Source: an uncultured Collinsella sp. (GTDB lineage Bacteria; Actinomycetota; Coriobacteriia; Coriobacteriales; Coriobacteriaceae). Taken from it: a DNA stretch of 22,922 nucleotides. Below, piece by piece: positions 14,088-21,496 of the stretch (within the stretch, counting starts at the first letter, position 1; every line of letters begins with the position of its first letter). The stretch covers positions 1 through 22,922 of the forward strand of contig CABQWP010000032.1 of the NCBI GenBank assembly GCA_902467875.1, read 5' to 3'. Below the pieces are notes generated by a model. The model did no database searches. It was not told where the DNA came from and saw only the letters and a list, made by a program, of their open reading frames with translations. Made by a program: the position numbers and the translations under genes.

Positions 14088-15530
14088 TTAATGGGTAGGG
14101 TCAGTGGAATTAGTAGAGTCGGCAGGCACAATGCCAAGGATGTGTTCCAGGGTATCGAGCAGCTCATGCGGCATGGTCGACACCACATGAACCTCGGCGC
14201 CGCGACTGGTAAGGCTTGCGAGTAAATCGTCACGATGATACTCGTCAAGCGTCATGCCGTCAGCGTTGAACATGAGCTTAGGCACAAAGAGCATAACCCC
14301 CGACAGGTCTTGGGGCAGCTGCTCCAAGATGTCACACGCGACGATGAGGCCGGTCACGTCCACATTGCCGCCAAAGTAGCGGTTCTTGATGGCTGTGACG
14401 GTGCCGGCGAGACCATACGGCGACTCCACAAAGCGCGCCACGGTGTCGCGTGCGCTGGCGCCTGAGAGACATAGAAGCCGCTGGTTGCGGGCGGCGACGG
14501 CCTCGCGGACGCGGGCCAGACGCTCGGCGTCGGTAGTCAGCACGTCGTCGGTCTCGTCCAGATACGAGCGGATCATGCCGATGCCGTCGTAGTACTGCGG
14601 GTAACCGTCGTAAAAGTCTGCCTCGGGAGGATCGATGCCGGCGTCCAGATAGAACTCGTCGCTCATCTGGAAGGTGTGGCGGCCAAAGCGTTCGTAGGCA
14701 CGATCCTGGTAGGGACGGATCATGGCAATGGTCTCGCGTGCTAGCTCGGGCTTGTCGCTGTAGGACCAGCTAAAACGGTTCTGATGCTTGGTAAAACCGA
14801 GCGGCACAATGCCCAGGCTTGTGATTTGCTCGTGCTCCTCGCAAAAGCGCAGGGTCTTTTCCAGCTCCTCGCCGTCGTTCATGCCGGGGCACAACACGAT
14901 CTGCGCGTGAATCTCGATGCCGGCGGCCATGATGGCCTCGAGCACATCCATGCCGCGCTGGGCGTTGCGGCCCATCATGCGTCGGCGGACATCGGGGCTC
15001 ACGGCGTGGACCGACACGTTCATGGGGCTCATGTTGCGTTGGATGACGTTTTGCACGTCCTCGTCGGTAAGGTTCGTGAGCGTGACAAAGTTGCCCTGCA
15101 AAAAGCTCAGGCGGTAGTCGTCGTCGCGAATGTAGAGCGTGGAGCGGCCGCCCTTGGGCAGCATCGTCATAAAACAGAACACGCAGGCGTTTACACAGGT
15201 GCGCATGCCGTCGAAGATGGGGCCATCGAACTCAAGGCCCCAGTCCTCTCCCGGGAAGCGGTCGAGCTCGACTGGGGTGACGCTGTTGTCGCGCGGGTCG
15301 AAAACCTCGAGGTCGACGGTGTCGTCGTCTGCCTCCCAGAGCCACACGATCATGTCGGTGAGCTGCTCGCCGTTGACCGTGAGCACGCGCATGCCCGGCT
15401 CGATACCCACATCCCATGCGGGCGATTCGGGACGCACGTTCTTTACGAGCGCGCCCTCACCCGGCTCGGGGTCGCGGCTGCGCCCGTAATCGGCCACCTC
15501 GGCGGCGTATGCGGGTACGGTCTGGTCCAT
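14088..15530 (-). CDS. DUF512 family PDZ/radical-SAM-like protein
   Basis: The product is 480 residues from the ATG at 15530. The frame is open for 55 more codons, but those read through ispH and are basic and unnatural. Residues about 25-90 form a PDZ-like domain (VRPESPAWDVGIEPGMRVLTVNG). At 112-119 CVNACVFC gives a CxxxCxxC cluster motif of the radical SAM type within a TIM-barrel-like region (DDDYRLSFLQGNFVTLTN), and the DUF512 C-terminal domain follows. Relatives often lie beside der, as here. Catalytic activity is unknown; an oxidoreductase or RNA/ribosome-linked modification has been suggested only by context. The nearest SD (AAGGAG) is 14 bases upstream, so initiation probably depends on coupling to ispH, which ends two bases before. 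Confidence 0.9.
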   Translation of the reverse strand: MDQTVPAYAAEVADYGRSRDPEPGEGALVKNVRPESPAWDVGIEPGMRVLTVNGEQLTDMIVWLWEADDDTVDLEVFDPRDNSVTPVELDRFPGEDWGLEFDGPIFDGMRTCVNACVFCFMTMLPKGGRSTLYIRDDDYRLSFLQGNFVTLTNLTDEDVQNVIQRNMSPMNVSVHAVSPDVRRRMMGRNAQRGMDVLEAIMAAGIEIHAQIVLCPGMNDGEELEKTLRFCEEHEQITSLGIVPLGFTKHQNRFSWSYSDKPELARETIAMIRPYQDRAYERFGRHTFQMSDEFYLDAGIDPPEADFYDGYPQYYDGIGMIRSYLDETDDVLTTDAERLARVREAVAARNQRLLCLSGASARDTVARFVESPYGLAGTVTAIKNRYFGGNVDVTGLIVACDILEQLPQDLSGVMLFVPKLMFNADGMTLDEYHRDDLLASLTSRGAEVHVVSTMPHELLDTLEHILGIVPADSTNSTDPTH

Positions 15531-15532
15531 GG

Positions 15533-16432
15533 TTAGCGGTAAAGCTCCTTGATGCGCTCGACGGCGCGCTCGATGTGTTCTTGCGGGGTGGAGGCTCCGG
15601 CGGTGATGCCGATGTGGTGAGCGTCGGTAAACCACGCGCCCTGGAGCTCGGAAGCTTCCTCGATGTGATGCGTGTGCTCGCAGGCGTCTGCGCAAATTTG
15701 AGCCAGGCGGCGGGTGTTGCCCGAGTTCTTGCCGCCCACGACGACCATGCAGTCGCAGCGGTTGGCAAGTGTGGCTGCTGCCTGTTGACGCTCACTCGTG
15801 GCGGCGCAGATGGTGTTGATCACACGCAGCTCCTGTACGCGCGGGGTGATAGCGGCCACGACCTCGGCGAGGTTCTGCGCGGTCTGGGTGGTCTGTACAA
15901 CCAGACCCACCTTGCCCTTGAGCGATAGGGCATCGGCGTCGGCGGCACAGCTCACGACCTGCGCGTCATTGCCGGCGTGGCCTAGAATACCCTCGACCTC
16001 TGGGTGGCCCGGCTCGCCCACGACGATCACGCGGTAGCCTTCGCGCACCAGGCGCTCGGCCGCCACATGAACCTTCTTCACGTAGGGGCAGGTGGCGTCG
16101 ACCACGTTGTGGCCGCGTTCACGAGCGGCATCGATGACCTGCGGCACCACGCCGTGGGCGCGGATGATCACGGTGCCGGTTGCGGCGTCGTCCAGGGTTT
16201 CGGCCAAGCCAACGCCTGCCTCAGCGAGCTCGCGTACCACGATGGGGTTATGGATGAGCGGCCCCAAGGTATGGACCTGAGCGCACTCACCTGCCTGCGG
16301 CGCGGCGGCCAGCGCCATATCGAGCGCACGCTGTACGCCGTAGCAAGTGCCGGCGTGTGCGGCGATCTCGATGGTAGGCGCGGTTGTCTGGTCGGACGTA
16401 GTCGCGGCGGTGTTCGTCACGTTCTCGCTCAT
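15533..16432 (-). CDS. ispH: 4-hydroxy-3-methylbut-2-enyl diphosphate reductase
   Basis: IspH carries out the last step of the MEP pathway, reducing HMBPP to IPP and DMAPP with a [4Fe-4S] cluster, so this organism makes isoprenoids through MEP. From the ATG at 16432 the protein has 299 residues. The cluster cysteines are Cys30 (AGTCYGV), Cys115 (ATCPYVKK) and Cys209 (NTICAATSERQ). Substrate-binding motifs RAHGV, GHPEVEG, QTTQT and the VVGGKNSGNT block are all present. The first 20 residues are a Thr/Ala-rich extension. An ATG ten codons upstream lies inside plsC and is not preferred. The SD is weak; the gene starts two bases after the plsC stop. Confidence 0.96.
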   Translation of the reverse strand: MSENVTNTAATTSDQTTAPTIEIAAHAGTCYGVQRALDMALAAAPQAGECAQVHTLGPLIHNPIVVRELAEAGVGLAETLDDAATGTVIIRAHGVVPQVIDAARERGHNVVDATCPYVKKVHVAAERLVREGYRVIVVGEPGHPEVEGILGHAGNDAQVVSCAADADALSLKGKVGLVVQTTQTAQNLAEVVAAITPRVQELRVINTICAATSERQQAAATLANRCDCMVVVGGKNSGNTRRLAQICADACEHTHHIEEASELQGAWFTDAHHIGITAGASTPQEHIERAVERIKELYR

Positions 16433-16434
16433 GG

Positions 16435-17163
16435 CTAGAACCTGCCCGGATGCTCGGCGCACAGATCGTCTCGCATGGCGTAGACGCGGTTCATGGCCTC
16501 GGACTCAAACCAAGCCAGGCGCTCAGTGCGCTTAAGCCCGGCCGGTGCGTCGGAAAGCGAGACGGCCTTGCCGGCGCGGATCCAGCACTTCTTGGGACGC
16601 ATAATCTTTTTGCCCGCGGGCGTGATGTCGGACCAGCCGCAGATGGCGAGCGGGTTCACAGGTGCCTTGCCCATCTGAGCGATGAGCGCAAAACCGCCGT
16701 GGACCTCGGGCTTGATCTCGCGCGAGCGGATGCGCGTGCCCTCGGGGAAGATCAGAACGTCCTCGCCGCGCTGCAGCGCATGCTGGGCGGCGCGCAAGCA
16801 CTTCATATCGGCAGTACCACGCTCCACGGGGATGCCGCCAACGCGGCTAAAGGCCCAGCGCACAATCTTGCTCTTGGCGAACTCGGACTTAAAGATGGGA
16901 CGAATGCGGCGCCCCCCAAAGAACAGCGCCGTCTCCACGGCCAAGAGCTCGGCCATCGAGGTGTGGTTGCAGATGACCACGCTTCCGCGGCCTTCTTGGC
17001 GCTCAAACAGCAGGTCGGCGTCCTCGACCTTCCAGCGCCACATGAGCTTGGAGAAGGCCCAAAGGATGGCCATAACCGCGACGACAGTGCCGCGGATGAG
17101 CGCCGGGAACTCGGCGTAGGGGGCGTTGTAATAGTCCTCGGGCGTCTGCTTAAACAGGCGCAT
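16435..17163 (-). CDS. plsC: 1-acyl-sn-glycerol-3-phosphate acyltransferase family protein
   Basis: PlsC adds the second acyl chain to lysophosphatidic acid to give phosphatidic acid. The 242 residues have an N-terminal hydrophobic segment (about 23-42) and the acyltransferase blocks: NHTSMAE (66-72), the VGGIPVERG block, FPEGTR and the block near PVNPLAI. In the first block the usual H-x4-D is H-x4-E (His67, Glu72), a change at a catalytic position. SD AGGAGG overlaps the end of cmk, with the start three bases after its stop. With gpsA and plsY in the same run it would complete phosphatidic acid synthesis. A lysophospholipid acyltransferase of other specificity cannot be excluded. Confidence 0.9.
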   Translation of the reverse strand: MRLFKQTPEDYYNAPYAEFPALIRGTVVAVMAILWAFSKLMWRWKVEDADLLFERQEGRGSVVICNHTSMAELLAVETALFFGGRRIRPIFKSEFAKSKIVRWAFSRVGGIPVERGTADMKCLRAAQHALQRGEDVLIFPEGTRIRSREIKPEVHGGFALIAQMGKAPVNPLAICGWSDITPAGKKIMRPKKCWIRAGKAVSLSDAPAGLKRTERLAWFESEAMNRVYAMRDDLCAEHPGRF

Positions 17164-17166
17164 GGG

Positions 17167-17853
17167 CTACCTCCTTTGGTTAATGAGGTCCTCGATTATC
17201 GAGACGACCTCGTCGATGGTGTGGGCGGTGGAGTCGACGTGCACGGCGTCCTCGGCGGGCACGAGCGGGGCGACCTCGCGGCTGCTGTCGAGCTTGTCGC
17301 GCTGCTTAAGGGCGTCGAGGGTCTCGTCGACCTCGGCCTCGAGCTGCTCGGACGTGAGCGGCTGGGCGTCGTTTTGGTGACGCTGCAGCACGCGGCGGCG
17401 GGCGCGCTCACGCGGGTCGGCGGTCAGGAAGACCTTGACCTGCGCGTTGGGGAACACGACGGTACCGATGTCGCGACCCTCGGCCACGATATCGCGGTCC
17501 TCGGCGGCGCGGCGCTGGTGGATGAGCATGGCGGCGCGCACGCCCGGATAGGCCGAGACCTTGGACACGTTGGCGTCGACCTGCGGGGTGCGGATGGCGG
17601 CCGAAGCGTCCTGGCCGTCAATGGTCAGGCGCGTGTCCTCGCCGGTGCCGTTGGTAAAGCGGATCTCGATTTGCTCGGCGAGGGCGTCGATTGTCGCCTC
17701 GTCGTCCAAATCGATGCCACGGTCGAGCGCGGCGAAGGTGACGGCGCGATACATGGCGCCCGTGTCGAGCTTGTTAAAGCCCAGCTGGCGGGCGATCTCC
17801 TTGGCGATGGTGGACTTGCCGGAACCGGCGGGGCCGTCGATGGCGACGATCAT
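17167..17853 (-). CDS. cmk: (d)CMP kinase
   Basis: Cytidylate kinase phosphorylates CMP and dCMP with ATP in the cytoplasm. The 228 residues match the long bacterial form. Seen are the P-loop IDGPAGSGKSTIAK at 5-18, LDTGAMYRA (nucleotide site), AEGRDIGTVVFP (CMP-binding Arg and Asp), and the lid region with RERARRR. An SD (AAAGGAAG) precedes the ATG at 17853 with a 66-base gap from rluB, the second-widest in the run. cmk-plsC-ispH adjacency is a common order in Gram-positive bacteria, which supports all three assignments. Confidence 0.96.
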   Translation of the reverse strand: MIVAIDGPAGSGKSTIAKEIARQLGFNKLDTGAMYRAVTFAALDRGIDLDDEATIDALAEQIEIRFTNGTGEDTRLTIDGQDASAAIRTPQVDANVSKVSAYPGVRAAMLIHQRRAAEDRDIVAEGRDIGTVVFPNAQVKVFLTADPRERARRRVLQRHQNDAQPLTSEQLEAEVDETLDALKQRDKLDSSREVAPLVPAEDAVHVDSTAHTIDEVVSIIEDLINQRR

Positions 17854-17919
17854 GCAATGCTTCCTTTCGATGGGTGACGTGCTGGTATGGTTCGCGGGCG
17901 TTGGGGCGCGGCGGGTTGC

Positions 17920-18885
17920 CTAGCCCGTGTAGCGCTCGCGGTAGGTGTTACGCTTGGGTGCGGAGCCGTGGCTGCCGTGGTGACGCGTGCGGCTGGCGGG
18001 CGTGTCTTGGGGCTTGCCGCCGTTGCGCTTGGAGCTCGCCTGCTTGGGCGGGATGCCGCCGCCTTTGAGGATCTGCACCTCGCGGTCGGTGAGCTCGCGC
18101 CACGAGCCCTTGGCCACGCCCTCGAGCTCCAGGCCGGCAAAGTTGCAGCGGTGCAGACGGATCACCGGGTGGTGGATCTTGCTCAGCATGCGTTTGACCT
18201 GATTCTTGCGGCCCTCGCGGATGATGACCTCGACGGCAGTGGTGCCGGGCTTGACGCCTTGCGGCGCCACTGCCTCGGCCTCGCGCGCGTTAATGACACG
18301 GCAGATTGCCGGCTGGCACAGGCCGTCGTCGAGCTCGATGCCACGGCGGAGCGGTTCTAGATCGCAGTCGGTCAGTTGCCCGTCCACGAGTGCCTGGTAG
18401 GTCTTATAGACATGCTTGCTGGGGTGCAGCAGGTCCTGCGACAGGTCGCCGTCGGTGGTAAAGAGTAAAAGGCCCGTGGTGTCGCGGTCCAGGCGACCCA
18501 CCGGGAAAAGTCCCGGAAAGCGGTCGCGCGGGACCAGATCAGCCACGCAAGGGCGCTCCTGCGGGTCGCTCATGGTGGTGAGGTAGCCGGTCGGCTTGTA
18601 GAGCATCAGGTACACGGCGCCCTGGTTGAGCTTGACGGGCATGCCGTCGACCTCAATATGATCGCGGTCGACATCGACTTTGGTGCCCAGCTCGGTCGCG
18701 ACCTGGCCGTTGACGGTCACGCGGCCAGCGGTCATCAGGTCCTCTGAGCCGCGGCGGCTCGCCACGCCCGCGCGTGCCAAAAAACGCTGCAGGCGCATGG
18801 TGTGCGGATAGACGGGCTGGGCGTCGGTTGCGGGTACTGCGTTGCCCATGGCGCGCGTCTCCCCTACTTCGTTAGTCCTCGTCAT
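17920..18885 (-). CDS. rluB: rRNA large-subunit pseudouridine synthase (RsuA/RluB family)
   Basis: This enzyme isomerises a uridine in 23S rRNA. It shows an S4 RNA-binding domain (MRLQRFLARAGVASRRGSED) and the catalytic domain with LMLYKPTGYLTT, VGRLDRDTTGLLLFT (catalytic Asp) and the EGRKNQVKRM block. The C-terminal 45 residues are a basic, low-complexity tail, as often seen in actinobacterial homologues. Two starts are possible: 18885 (GGAGG six bases upstream, overlapping the scpB stop by 14 bases) and 18849 (GGGGAG nine bases upstream). The first is given, and the choice does not affect the domains. Exact target (RluB or another member) is inferred from its place beside scpB. Confidence 0.92.
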   Translation of the reverse strand: MTRTNEVGETRAMGNAVPATDAQPVYPHTMRLQRFLARAGVASRRGSEDLMTAGRVTVNGQVATELGTKVDVDRDHIEVDGMPVKLNQGAVYLMLYKPTGYLTTMSDPQERPCVADLVPRDRFPGLFPVGRLDRDTTGLLLFTTDGDLSQDLLHPSKHVYKTYQALVDGQLTDCDLEPLRRGIELDDGLCQPAICRVINAREAEAVAPQGVKPGTTAVEVIIREGRKNQVKRMLSKIHHPVIRLHRCNFAGLELEGVAKGSWRELTDREVQILKGGGIPPKQASSKRNGGKPQDTPASRTRHHGSHGSAPKRNTYRERYTG

Positions 18886-19600
18886 GCAATTCCTCCGAGG
18901 TCTCGTCGACGACCGGGGTTTCCAAGTCCTCGACTGCCTCAACATCTTCAACATCGGTATCGAGCAGTTCGCGCTCTTCGTCCAGGTCCTCGGCTTGCTC
19001 CTCGAGCGTGGACTGAATACTGCGGCCGCTCAGACGCTCGCGGATAAACTGGCGCGACTGCTCGTCGGGGGCAAACTGCTCCAGGTCGGGCAGATCGCGG
19101 GTGGAGCGCAGACCGAACTTTTCCAAGAAGGCGTTGGTCGTGCCGTAGATGATGGCCTGACCGCGCTGGGGGTCGCGGCCGAGCTCACGCACCAGGCCCT
19201 TGTCGACGAGCGATGCGATGACGCCGTCGGAGTTGACGCCGCGTATGCCCTTGACCACCTCGCGCGTCACAGGCTGGTGGTAGGCGATGACGGCCAGGGT
19301 TTCGAGCGCCGCTTGCGACAACTTTTGCGTATCCCAGCTCAGCACGTAAGCCTCGACCACATCGTGGTAGGCGGGGTGCGTAAACAGGCGCCAGCCGCCG
19401 GCGACCTCGCGCAGCTGAAAGCCACGGTTGGCCTCCTCGTACTCAACCTTGAGCTCGGCGAGCAGCGACGCGCACTCGCCGGGGGCGATATCCAGCGCGC
19501 CGGCCAGCGCGGGCGCGCTCACCGGGTCGCTCGACACCAGCAGCAGCGCCTCGAGGGCACCTTTGAGGCTGTTTGCCTCTAGCGTGGAAAGGGTTGACAT
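18872..19600 (-). CDS. scpB: Segregation and condensation protein B
   Basis: ScpB is the winged-helix partner of the SMC-ScpA condensin that compacts and separates chromosomes. The 242 residues contain two winged-helix units: the first from about residue 10 (LKGALEALLLVSSDPVSAPA) and the second around LETLAVIAYHQPVTREVVKGIRG, with the diagnostic GQAIIYGTT and FLEKFGL further on. The last 45 residues are an acidic Glu/Asp tail, a common unstructured extension. SD TAGGAG lies nine bases before the ATG, 12 bases after the scpA stop. The smc gene is not in the window. Confidence 0.96.
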   Translation of the reverse strand: MSTLSTLEANSLKGALEALLLVSSDPVSAPALAGALDIAPGECASLLAELKVEYEEANRGFQLREVAGGWRLFTHPAYHDVVEAYVLSWDTQKLSQAALETLAVIAYHQPVTREVVKGIRGVNSDGVIASLVDKGLVRELGRDPQRGQAIIYGTTNAFLEKFGLRSTRDLPDLEQFAPDEQSRQFIRERLSGRSIQSTLEEQAEDLDEERELLDTDVEDVEAVEDLETPVVDETSEELHDED

Positions 19601-19612
19601 GGTTGGTCGCTC

Positions 19613-20422
19613 CTATTCGGTGAGCTCGGGGCCCTCGCCGGGCACGTAGGCCTCGGCGCCCTCGACGCGGTTGATGCAGATGGTTCCGAAGATCTCGTCC
19701 TGGCTCAGCGTGAGCGAGCCGCGCTTGGCGAGCTCGAGCATGGCCAGGAAGGTGACGACGAGCTGCTCGGTGGTGGCGTCGCCGTCCAGCAGCTCGCGGA
19801 AGGTGCAGGTTTGGTGCGCCATGGTAAAGCGGTCGACCGAGGCCACCGTCAGGTCGAGCGGCACGCGATGCGGTGCCACGTGCTCGGCCTCCAGCAGGAA
19901 GGTCTGGCGCTTGCCGTCCAGGTCGGCGCAGATGACGGCGAGGCCGCGCAGGGTGATGCCGGCCAGGTAGTCGGGCATGAAGCCCAAGAACTCGGGGTCG
20001 GGGCCGGCCACGCGCGGATGCATGCGGCTCTCGGCCTGCATGCGCGCGCCAAGGGCCGCCGCCGCGCCCTTAAACTGCTTGTAGGCAATCAGGCGCTGGA
20101 TCAGGACCTCGCGCAGGGCGTCGCCGTCGAGCGTACTGAGCTCCTCGAGGTCTTCATCGTCCTCGTCATCATCGTCTGTCTTGCGCGGGGCTTCCTGGGG
20201 CACCAGCGAGGCAGCCTTGATGTCCAAAAGGGTTGCCGCGACCAGCAAAAAGTCGCTCGCCACGTCCAGGTCCAGCGCCTCGATGCGCTCGGCCTCGGCA
20301 AGGTATTGTTCGGCCACCTCGCTGATCGAGATGGCGCCGATATCAACTTTTTGGCGGGTTACCAGCTGCAGCAGCAGGTCGAACGGTCCGCTGTAGACCT
20401 GCGTCGACACGCGATACGACAT
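19613..20422 (-). CDS. scpA: Segregation and condensation protein A
   Basis: ScpA is the kleisin bridging the two SMC heads. The 269 residues begin with the family signature (YSGPFDLLLQLVTRQKVDI) and the helical SMC-neck-binding segment with ASDFLLVAATLLDIKAASLVP, continue through an acidic linker (about residues 95-110) and end with the winged helix VTFLAMLELAKRGSLTLSQDEIFG. An AAAGGAGGT SD, close to perfect, precedes the ATG at 20422. The 84-base gap before it is the largest in the core run, so a promoter or processing site may lie there. It forms a pair with scpB. Confidence 0.96.
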   Translation of the reverse strand: MSYRVSTQVYSGPFDLLLQLVTRQKVDIGAISISEVAEQYLAEAERIEALDLDVASDFLLVAATLLDIKAASLVPQEAPRKTDDDDEDDEDLEELSTLDGDALREVLIQRLIAYKQFKGAAAALGARMQAESRMHPRVAGPDPEFLGFMPDYLAGITLRGLAVICADLDGKRQTFLLEAEHVAPHRVPLDLTVASVDRFTMAHQTCTFRELLDGDATTEQLVVTFLAMLELAKRGSLTLSQDEIFGTICINRVEGAEAYVPGEGPELTE

Positions 20423-20440
20423 CTTCGACCTCCTTTGACG

Positions 20441-20491
20441 GCGCCTTCGCGGCGCGGTTTGGGTGCATGTTGCGACCGTTTTGCACGGTCG
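20441..20491. repeat. Two small hairpins in the leader of scpA
   Basis: CGACCGT at 20473-20479 pairs with ACGGTCG at 20485-20491 around a five-base loop, and GCGCC at 20441-20445 pairs with GGCGC at 20451-20455. They fill the 84-base gap between the M50 protease gene and scpA. No T-tract follows, so termination is doubtful; they may be an mRNA processing or attenuation element. Confidence 0.4.
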
Positions 20492-20506
20492 ACCTGTAAG
20501 TTTACC

Positions 20507-21190
20507 TTAGATGCCGGCGATTGCGAAGTTGAGCAGCCACTCAGCCAGCGGATACACGGTAACGTCGAAATAGCGGCCGATTACATCGATGCCGGTCCAC
20601 ATAGGCAGCAGGTATAGAACCAGGATGAGTATGGGCATAGCGTATTGCTGCAGACGGTAATAGTTGTTGAGCGCCGTGCCCTTGAGGAAGGGCACGATGA
20701 TCGACGAGCCATCAAGCGGCGGAATCGGAATGAGGTTAAAGAACGCGAGCGACAGGTTGACCACGATAAACGTGACGCCGAAGTTCATGATCTGCGACGC
20801 CACGGCAAAGGACATGCTGGCGTAGAGATTGCCGTACGTTGCGTGCATGAGGGCGGCCGCGAGGCATGCGAGTGCGATGTTCGACGCGGGGCCGGCCACG
20901 CTCACCAGGACCTCGTCGCGCTTGGGGTGCTTGAGGTTGTTGAGGTAGACGGGCACGGGCTTGGCAAAGGCGAACACCGGGCCACCGGCGGCAAGCATAA
21001 GCAGCGGCAGGATGATGGTGCCAAACGGGTCGATATGGTTGAGCGGGTTGAGCGACACGCGGCCGCGCGAACGCGCCGTCTTATCGCCGAGTGCCCAGGC
21101 TGCGGCGGCGTGTGCGCTCTCGTGGATCACGATGCCGACGATAACGGCAACGGCGCTGGCAAGCAAGTTCATCAGGTAGCTGCTGGACAT
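20507..21190 (-). CDS. Site-2-protease-like (M50) zinc membrane peptidase
   Basis: The product is 227 residues with about six hydrophobic segments. The zinc motif HESAH (His23, Glu24, His27) lies in the first helix, and the third-ligand motif appears late as NLIPIPPLDGSS, the family's PxxDG. This is the compact site-2-protease group without PDZ or CBS domains. Such enzymes cut membrane-embedded proteins within the lipid layer, often anti-sigma factors or signal peptide remnants; the substrate here is unknown. SD GAGGAG precedes the ATG at 21190, nine bases after the stop of the small membrane protein. Genes of this group are often next to scpA, as here. Confidence 0.92.
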   Translation of the reverse strand: MSSSYLMNLLASAVAVIVGIVIHESAHAAAAWALGDKTARSRGRVSLNPLNHIDPFGTIILPLLMLAAGGPVFAFAKPVPVYLNNLKHPKRDEVLVSVAGPASNIALACLAAALMHATYGNLYASMSFAVASQIMNFGVTFIVVNLSLAFFNLIPIPPLDGSSIIVPFLKGTALNNYYRLQQYAMPILILVLYLLPMWTGIDVIGRYFDVTVYPLAEWLLNFAIAGI

Positions 21191-21199
21191 GGCGCTCCT

Positions 21200-21496
21200 C
21201 TAGCGGACGCGGCGCGAGGCGCGCGTGAGCAGGTAGTCGGCCACAAACAGGATGACGGCCACGATGGCGTAATCCAGGCGGAACACGCCACCAAAGGGCG
21301 ATGTGATGATGCCGTAGCCGGCGATGGCGCTCGGCAGCGTGCGTGAAAGCTCAACGACAAAGCCCACGATCTGCAGCTTGGCGGTGAGGCCGCTAAAACA
21401 CAGCAGCACGGTCATCGCGCTCATAAAGATGCCGCAGATGCGACAGGCGATGGCGATGATGCTCATCGCCACAGCAGCGGCCTTACGAGAGTTCAC
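21200..21496 (-). CDS. Small membrane protein (98 residues)
   Basis: The start is taken as GTG at 21496, because GAGGAG lies seven bases upstream and the 14-base overlap with the ABC-F stop fits the tight packing of this run; an ATG ten codons later (21466) has no SD. An open frame further upstream to 21616 is out of phase inside the ABC-F gene and is ignored. Hydrophobic helices lie at about 12-35, 42-62 and 70-90, ending in a basic TRASRRVR. No family is recognised. Conserved context between an ABC-F factor and an M50 peptidase suggests a housekeeping envelope role, which is inference. Confidence 0.75.
   Translation of the reverse strand: MNSRKAAAVAMSIIAIACRICGIFMSAMTVLLCFSGLTAKLQIVGFVVELSRTLPSAIAGYGIITSPFGGVFRLDYAIVAVILFVADYLLTRASRRVR

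Noticed and set aside
11647..14098. Long plus-strand open frames opposite gpsA, plsY and der
   Set aside because: They are antisense to well-identified genes, have no SD and no recognisable domains, and their length comes from GC-rich codon use.
16450..17877. 475-codon plus-strand open frame opposite plsC and cmk
   Set aside because: Antisense shadow; the minus-strand genes carry full catalytic motifs.
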